Positions 15,130-20,670 of a DNA stretch of 20,670 nucleotides are shown piece after piece (positions within the stretch are counted from its first letter, which is position 1; the number at the start of each line of letters is the position of its first letter). The notes under the pieces were generated by a model. The model worked only from the letters and a program-made list of their open reading frames with translations. It searched no databases and was not told the origin of the DNA. The DNA comes from a virus. Where the stretch lies: IMG/VR virus record IMGVR_UViG_3300021185_003607, positions 1 to 20,670 of that record; one strand, written 5' to 3'. Both the position numbers and the translations under genes were made by a program.

Positions 15130-16851
15130 ATGGAAGAATATATTGTCACTCTTCATAACAGAGAAGACTTAGACGATTTCTATAACGATATGGAAACGCC
15201 TGGTGGCGATCTTTATATTCCTGATAGAGCAGTTGATTTACAATTAAGAAGACAAATCAGTCGTAACACTCATTATATGTTAACACCTGAGGAAGTAATT
15301 GAATTAGAAAAAGATCCTCGAGTAATGAGTATAGAATCAAAAGCATTAATTGATTCTATAGAATGGAAAGCGAGTGGATATTCTGAATCCGGTAATTGGA
15401 AAAGAAATAATGGCGTTGCTGTCACAGGGGATAAAAATTGGGGAATACTACGACACACTATTGGTGCCAATGCAGAAAGTGGCACGTGGGGAGATGAAGC
15501 ATTATCTGGAAGTACCAACATTTCATCTGCAACTGTTAATATAACTGCTTCAGGAAAAAATGTTGATGTATTAATCGTTGATGGAGCAATCACAACAACT
15601 GCCATGGGCCACCCAGAGCTTGCCGTCAATGCTGATGGGACAGGAGGAAGTAGAGTTGTGCCGTTTAATTGGTTCTCTCTAACAAATCAATTAGGTTATG
15701 GCGCTAATGGTACCTATGATTATAATACAATGGGCGTAGAAAGTGATACTAATCATGGTGTTCATGTGGCAGGAACCGTAGCAGGAAATACTTTAGGTTG
15801 GGCAAGAGAAGCAAATATTTACAGTTTAGAATTTTATTATACTGGTGCAGTCAATCAGGTTGTGAATAGTTCACCTCTTGTACCATCTACATTATGGGAT
15901 TATATTCGCGAATGGCATAATACTAAACCAATTAACCCAGCCACAGGAAGAAGAAATCCTACAGTAAGTAATCATAGTTATAATGGATCTGTTAGTAGAG
16001 ATAGTCGAATTACCAATGGGATTTATAATGGAGTTGGTATAGTTAGATATAGAGGAGTAACGTACGATAAGTATGGTGATCAAGGATCTGATTTAACTGA
16101 TTCTGAATTAGAAGCAAGAGGTATATATGTACCGCCTGGTGGTAATTGGACTCTCGGCTATAATTCAAATTCAATTAACGCAGATATTACTGATGCAATA
16201 GCCGACGGTATTATTGTAGTAACTTCCGCAGGAAATCATTCTCAAAAAGAAACGAATAATACTGGTAATCAAGACTATGAAAATTATTTGTACCTTAGGA
16301 TAGGATCTAATACATATGCTTCAATTATTCCGAGTAACAGAACAGCTGGTATATCCCTCAATGAACCTACTATAAATGTTGGCACACTTGATGGTTATAA
16401 AGATGACCGTAAAGGATATTGGTCAGTTTGTGGTGATGGAGTTGATATTCATGCAGCCGGAAGGCAAATAATGAGTTCACAATTAACATCTACTGGTGCC
16501 ACCGTAAGTGATTCTAGAAATAGTTCGTTTTATCTTACTAAGAAGAGTGGAACAAGCATGTCTTCCCCACAAGTTACTGGTGTGGTTGCATTACTTATGG
16601 AAAGTAATCCTGGCCTAAATCAAGCGCAAGTCAATGAATGGTTAGAGGCAAATGCAACTAAAGATTTAATGTATGATACAGGAACTGATAGTAGTACTGA
16701 TCTTGTAAGTTTACAAGGTGCACCAAATAGAATATTAAGATGGATTAACCAAAGACCAGAATCTGGTGCGAGTTTTCCAAAAGTAAATGCAAAAGCAAGA
16801 CCTACAAGTGGTAGCGTATATCCACGACCAAGATTAAGAAAGAGAGGTTAG
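15130..16851 (+). CDS. Subtilisin-like serine protease (peptidase S8) in the baseplate cluster
   Basis: The 573-aa protein has a full S8 catalytic set: Asp151 in DVLIVDGAI, His209 in NHGVHVAGTVAG, oxyanion Asn369 in VVTSAGNHS, and Ser476 in GTSMSSPQVTG; the block CGDGVDIHAAG precedes the serine region. Residues 1-80 (EEYIVTLHNREDLDDFY, then YMLTPEEVIELEKDPRVMSI) look like an inhibitor_I9-type prodomain or a small virion-attachment module. There is no signal peptide or membrane segment, so it stays in the infected cell or is built into the virion. The C-terminal 50 residues are basic (KARPTSGSVYPRPRLRKRG). AGAGG precedes its ATG, four bases after the fibre stop, implying co-transcription from the promoter at 13302. 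It may mature the fibre or other tail proteins, or degrade host surface protein; the sequence does not decide between these. Confidence 0.9.
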   Translation: MEEYIVTLHNREDLDDFYNDMETPGGDLYIPDRAVDLQLRRQISRNTHYMLTPEEVIELEKDPRVMSIESKALIDSIEWKASGYSESGNWKRNNGVAVTGDKNWGILRHTIGANAESGTWGDEALSGSTNISSATVNITASGKNVDVLIVDGAITTTAMGHPELAVNADGTGGSRVVPFNWFSLTNQLGYGANGTYDYNTMGVESDTNHGVHVAGTVAGNTLGWAREANIYSLEFYYTGAVNQVVNSSPLVPSTLWDYIREWHNTKPINPATGRRNPTVSNHSYNGSVSRDSRITNGIYNGVGIVRYRGVTYDKYGDQGSDLTDSELEARGIYVPPGGNWTLGYNSNSINADITDAIADGIIVVTSAGNHSQKETNNTGNQDYENYLYLRIGSNTYASIIPSNRTAGISLNEPTINVGTLDGYKDDRKGYWSVCGDGVDIHAAGRQIMSSQLTSTGATVSDSRNSSFYLTKKSGTSMSSPQVTGVVALLMESNPGLNQAQVNEWLEANATKDLMYDTGTDSSTDLVSLQGAPNRILRWINQRPESGASFPKVNAKARPTSGSVYPRPRLRKRG

Positions 16852-16860
16852 CCCAATGGA

Positions 16861-16868
16861 TATAAATA
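16861..16868 (+). promoter_or_regulatory. T4-type late promoter -10 box (TATAAATA) for gp8 and the DUF4815 gene
   Basis: Exact TATAAATA in the 44-nt gap between the protease stop and gp8. The start codon is 28 nt beyond, so the leader is very short, and the ribosome site is weak (only AGAG about 12 nt upstream). Box-to-start spacing equals that of the fibre promoter at 13302. Confidence 0.75.
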
Positions 16869-16895
16869 AACTAAAATATAGAGATTCAAATAACA

Positions 16896-18875
16896 ATGCC
16901 TGAAATTTTAACAAACAATTTTAATCAAGACATTAATAAGTTATTCATAGCTGATGCAAAGGCTAACGATGACTATTATATGTTTGTTTCCAGCATTGGC
17001 GGTATTGAGCCAGTTGATTCTGCTACTTCTCAAAATGAGTTTTTAGAAAAGACTCTATTTGCCAAAAAGATAAAGAACGATGATATTAACTTTATGATAA
17101 AGTATTATCCTTGGCAAAGAGGAACCGTATACGCTGAATACGATGATAGTATTGATTTAGACGGTCTTAAGTTTTACGCGGTCGTTGGTCCTAACGATAA
17201 TGATACCGATGATTATAGAATTTATAAATGCCTTAATAATAACGAAGGCGTAGGTTCAGAATCTCCACCAACATTTGATGCAGCTAACGTAAATCAAGTT
17301 TATGAAACTGCCGATGGTTATGTGTGGAAGTATATGTATCGTCTCACTACATTACAATTCGAAGGTTATAATGCTTTAGGTTATATACCAATTGATCCTG
17401 AAACAACCATTGAACCAGCTGAGGTTTACGGCGGTGGTATTTCAGAGATTCAAGTAACTAATGCAATTGTGAATAATGGATACGAAGAAAAGAATGGACT
17501 TATTAATAGAAACCTTGGTAGAGTAGGTAGTCCTTTAACTCACGGTGATGTTTTATTAGAAATAGATCCTAGAGAACAAGATTGGAATGAAACCGATAAT
17601 TATTATGTAGGTCAATATCTTTATGCTACAAACCCAAGTTCAAGTGTTACCAACTTATTTGTAATTAAATCATATGAATTACAAACAGGTTCAGGTTTAG
17701 CAAGAATTGTTGTAGGTGGAGAATTAGCAGATCCTAGACGTGGTGTTATTGAAAATGCAACAGCAGCTGCACCAGTTGCTATTACATCAACTGACCACAA
17801 CTTAGTTAACGGACAACCAATTACTTTTAGAAATGTTCAAGGTATGGTTGAATTAAATCTTAATGAATTGTCATCTGATACAGTAGCAGCTACAACATTT
17901 TATGTTTCAGTAATTGATGCCGATACATTCTCATTAAAAGCTGATCCTTTATTGGTTACTGATTTAGATGGAAGTGGATTTACTAATTATGATTCAGGCG
18001 GTACCTGGGAAGCATTAACTGATTGGGAAATTTCTACTTCAGTCGTAAACGCAAATATTAAAATATTCCCAAGAGTTATTATTCAAGGTGACGGAGTAGG
18101 AGCAGTTGCAGTTCCTGAGATTGATTCCGGTGGAATTAATAAAGTCATATTGTTAAATAAAGGTTCAGGATATAATAATGCAATTGCATCAGTCGTTGAT
18201 CCTATCATTGACTTTAATCCAGGTGGAACAGAATCAGCAGACGTAAGAGCAACAATTAAACCTATTATTGAACCAAAAGGTGGACACGGTTATAACTTGC
18301 TTGACGAATTTAGATGTAAACATTTTTCAATGTATGCTTATATTACAGCAGAAGATAATACAAAGATCGGTGATAAGAATACATACGGATGTATTGGTAT
18401 TGTAAGAACTCCTCAATTTAAAAGTATGGTAGATGTAAATACATGGAGAAGTGGACAAGCAAACACTGCCTCTGAGCCTGACATATTCGATAATAGAATC
18501 GCAATTGTCACTGATGATTATGCAAGATTAAATGCAAATAGTACAATCACACAAGTTGATGTAAACAACGATGTTATATTCCAAGCTCAAGTACATGAGA
18601 TCGACGAAGCTTCGAATACAGTTTATTTGGCTGAATATATAGGTCCATATAAGAATAATGCACTTGTTGGTAATGGAGATACATCATTTAACCCAAATCT
18701 AGCAATTACATCAAATACTGGTCAGAGAATAACAATAAATAATCCTATAGCAGATAATGTTGTGTATTCAGATTATAAACAAAGAACAGGCGAAGTATAC
18801 TTCATGGAGGAATTCTTCCCATTAGCAAGAAACGACCTCTCAAGAGAAGAATTTAAATTTGTACTGGAATTTTAA
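16896..18875 (+). CDS. 8: Baseplate wedge protein gp8, enlarged form
   Basis: gp8 is a wedge subunit that binds gp7 and gp10 in T4. The signature is present in the first 170 residues: PEILTNNFNQDINKLFIAD, YRIYKCLNNN (107-116), and TADGYVWKYMYRL (138-150), the usual gp8 blocks. At 659 aa it is about twice T4 gp8 (334 aa). One visible insertion at about 289-374 (APVAITSTDHNLVNGQPITF to YDSGGTWEA) resembles the E1-FCCH-like beta module found in many phage structural proteins. Later blocks include NKGSGYNNAIASVVDP and a C-terminal EVYFMEEFFPLARNDLSREE. In T4, gene 8 directly follows gene 7; here the fibre and protease genes stand between them. Confidence 0.85.
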   Translation: MPEILTNNFNQDINKLFIADAKANDDYYMFVSSIGGIEPVDSATSQNEFLEKTLFAKKIKNDDINFMIKYYPWQRGTVYAEYDDSIDLDGLKFYAVVGPNDNDTDDYRIYKCLNNNEGVGSESPPTFDAANVNQVYETADGYVWKYMYRLTTLQFEGYNALGYIPIDPETTIEPAEVYGGGISEIQVTNAIVNNGYEEKNGLINRNLGRVGSPLTHGDVLLEIDPREQDWNETDNYYVGQYLYATNPSSSVTNLFVIKSYELQTGSGLARIVVGGELADPRRGVIENATAAAPVAITSTDHNLVNGQPITFRNVQGMVELNLNELSSDTVAATTFYVSVIDADTFSLKADPLLVTDLDGSGFTNYDSGGTWEALTDWEISTSVVNANIKIFPRVIIQGDGVGAVAVPEIDSGGINKVILLNKGSGYNNAIASVVDPIIDFNPGGTESADVRATIKPIIEPKGGHGYNLLDEFRCKHFSMYAYITAEDNTKIGDKNTYGCIGIVRTPQFKSMVDVNTWRSGQANTASEPDIFDNRIAIVTDDYARLNANSTITQVDVNNDVIFQAQVHEIDEASNTVYLAEYIGPYKNNALVGNGDTSFNPNLAITSNTGQRITINNPIADNVVYSDYKQRTGEVYFMEEFFPLARNDLSREEFKFVLEF

Positions 18876-18890
18876 GGAACGTAAGTAAAG

Positions 18891-20670
18891 ATGCCTATTA
18901 ATAAAAACTTAAACCAAGCACCATACTTCGATGACTATGATGCCGAAAAGCAGTTCTATCGAGTTATGTTCAAGCCTGGCTATGCTATACAGGCAAGAGA
19001 ACTTACACAACTCCAGACTATGCTGCAAAATCAGGTCGAGTCATTCGGAGATAATATTTTCAAAGAAGGTTCAATCGTAAAAGGTTGTAACTTTACAGAA
19101 CTTGACGATCTTCAATATGTAAAATTAAATGACGGTCCAACAGGATTTAATGCAGAAGCATATATCAGTGGTCCTGCAGTTGAAACACTCGGCGGTCAAG
19201 AAGTTGAACTTGATTATGTTTATGAAGTATCAGGTGCTTCTTCTGGTCTTAAAGCAGAAATTGTTCAAGCAGCAAAAGGTTTCCAAACAAGACCACCAAA
19301 TCTAAATACTTTCTTTATCAATTATACTAATATTGGTAACGCAGGACAAACTCAATTCCAAGCTGGTGAAGCTTTAGTTGTAACGAGATACAAATATCTC
19401 AGAGGAACAAGTACCGAAGCATTAACAGTTAATGTTGTAATTAATACCGATCTTACAGTTTTCCAATCTCCTTCAGCAGGTAATCCTCATGTTGGTAGAG
19501 CCTTTGGTATTGAAGCTGCTCCTGGTATTATATTTCAAAAAGGTCATTTTATATTTACAGCAGAACAAAGATTGGTTGTTGAAAAATATACCAATGTTGC
19601 CGATGCAAAATCAGTTGGTTATTTAGTATCTGAATCACTTATCAATGCTTTACAAGATAACAGTTTATACGATAACGCAAACGGTTCCAAAAACGAAAAC
19701 GCACCTGGTGCAGATAGATTACAACTTGTTCCTACATTAACAGTATTAGAAAGTTCTGAAGCAACTGCAAATTCTGACTTCTTTACATTAGCTCGTTATC
19801 AAAATGGTAACGCAATTACTGTTCGTGATGTTTCTCAATATAATGTTCTTGGTGAAGAAATGGCTCGAAGAACATACGAAGAGTCAGGAAACTATATCCT
19901 AGAGCAATTCCCATTAACAACTGATGACCGTGCTGGTGAAGTTCAAGTTGTTGTTGGACCAGGTACAGCATATGTTAAAGGTTATAGAGTAGAAAATTCT
20001 GGTGAACGTTCATTCCAAATAGATCAAATAGCATCAACCGAAACAATTGAGAATCAAAATATCTCAATGGAATATGGAAACTATTTTGAGATTGATAATT
20101 CATCTGCCTCACAAGGTTATTTAAATCTTGGTATATTATCAGTAGTTGATGCTCAAATAGCAAACAGCAGTTCAGCAGGTTCTGTTTTAATTAAGAACAT
20201 TACAGATAAAAGAGTTTATGTTCATTATAATATTTTCAATGGCGCAGCAGGAACACCAGTTAGAGACATTACTAAATTAAGTGATGGTAATGGTGATGTA
20301 CCTGTTAAAACAAATAGTTTAGGTGCTCCTGTTATTAAAGAGACAGGAAGAAAGGCATTAATATTTGATACAGGTGTAAATGGAGTATTCTCAACAAGCA
20401 ATACTCTTATTCCTTGTAGAGCACAAAATGCAAGTAGTGCAACAACAGGAACAATTACATTAACGGCAGGACCAGGAGAAGACTTTAATTGTCTTAACGA
20501 TGATATTAGAGTTAACCAAGGTGGAACTACTTATCCTGTTATAAGTACAACTACTGCATTAAATAATTCACAACTTAATATTGTTTGTGATTCAGGTTTA
20601 AGCGGATCAGTAGAAGTATTTTATAATAAGAGACAAATTGGATCCTCAGGTGGCATTTCTCCATACGCTA
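18891..20670 (+). CDS. DUF4815-type virion structural protein (partial, 3' end outside window)
   Basis: The reading frame is open from ATG at 18891 through the last base, giving 593 complete codons. The N-terminus (APYFDDYDAEKQFYRVMFKP, then GYAIQARELTQLQTMLQNQV and ESFGDNIFKEGSIVKG, residues 10-65) is the hallmark of the DUF4815 family, which is found beside gp8 in marine T4-like phages and is thought to be a baseplate or fibre-network component. Downstream segments are beta-rich (VEKYTNVADAKSVGYLVSES, VVVGPGTAYVKGYRVE). Its position after gp8 is that of gp9/gp10 in T4, so a peripheral baseplate or fibre-attachment role is inferred. The possible ribosome site AAGGA (18874-18878) overlaps the gp8 stop and is 12 nt from the ATG, rather far. 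Confidence 0.82.
   Translation, partial: MPINKNLNQAPYFDDYDAEKQFYRVMFKPGYAIQARELTQLQTMLQNQVESFGDNIFKEGSIVKGCNFTELDDLQYVKLNDGPTGFNAEAYISGPAVETLGGQEVELDYVYEVSGASSGLKAEIVQAAKGFQTRPPNLNTFFINYTNIGNAGQTQFQAGEALVVTRYKYLRGTSTEALTVNVVINTDLTVFQSPSAGNPHVGRAFGIEAAPGIIFQKGHFIFTAEQRLVVEKYTNVADAKSVGYLVSESLINALQDNSLYDNANGSKNENAPGADRLQLVPTLTVLESSEATANSDFFTLARYQNGNAITVRDVSQYNVLGEEMARRTYEESGNYILEQFPLTTDDRAGEVQVVVGPGTAYVKGYRVENSGERSFQIDQIASTETIENQNISMEYGNYFEIDNSSASQGYLNLGILSVVDAQIANSSSAGSVLIKNITDKRVYVHYNIFNGAAGTPVRDITKLSDGNGDVPVKTNSLGAPVIKETGRKALIFDTGVNGVFSTSNTLIPCRAQNASSATTGTITLTAGPGEDFNCLNDDIRVNQGGTTYPVISTTTALNNSQLNIVCDSGLSGSVEVFYNKRQIGSSGGISPYA

Noticed and set aside
15273-15629. Minus-strand open frame of 118 codons opposite the protease.
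   Set aside because: It is antisense to the prodomain and catalytic Asp region of a clear subtilase and looks like a mirror of its codon use.
18891-20670. The right-hand region might be non-coding, because no closed frame covers it.
   Set aside because: Direct translation from ATG 18891 is open to the last base and shows the DUF4815 signature; it lacks only its stop codon.

Overview
The window is an AT-rich stretch of a T4-superfamily myovirus (a contractile-tailed phage). Nearly every gene is a tail baseplate or head-completion gene, genes are tightly packed (several stop/start overlaps), and T4-type late promoter boxes (TATAAATA or one mismatch) sit in three of the few intergenic gaps. The low GC, the DUF4815-type protein, the fibre N-terminus and C-terminus and the gene order resemble marine T4-like phages (cyanophage or pelagiphage relatives) more than T4 itself. 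This is inference; the host cannot be read from the window. No tRNA, integrase, IS or CRISPR was seen.

Layout. On the minus strand at the left are gp4 (head-completion nuclease) and the 5' part of a gp2-like DNA end protector. A short divergent gap at 975-1063 carries late promoter boxes. From there everything is on the plus strand: gp48-like tube cap, gp53 wedge, an 85-aa unknown, gp27-like hub, gp5-like hub spike (no lysozyme domain), a 518-aa protein ending in an M15-type peptidase domain, gp25, gp6, and an 1183-aa wedge-type protein in the gp7 position with a C-terminal alpha/beta-hydrolase. A second late promoter then precedes a 595-aa fibre-like protein with an embedded cupredoxin domain and a subtilisin-like protease. 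A third late promoter precedes gp8 and a DUF4815-type structural protein that runs off the right edge.

How the genes fit together. gp27, gp5 and the M15 protein should form the central hub and membrane/peptidoglycan-penetrating tip. gp48 would start or cap the tail tube. gp53, gp25, gp6, the gp7-position protein and gp8 should form the wedges around the hub. gp2 and gp4 finish the packaged head before tail joining.

The most unusual part is about 12.48-16.85 kb, between the wedge portion of the gp7-position gene and gp8 (adjacent genes in T4). In succession it encodes an esterase-like hydrolase domain with a complete Ser-Asp-His triad, a repeat-bearing fibre protein with a complete type-1 copper ligand set, and a subtilase with a complete triad and no signal peptide. 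With the M15 domain in the hub, this virion module appears to carry three hydrolytic activities plus a possible copper site. Each assignment rests on motif reading; the combined role in host attack is a hypothesis.
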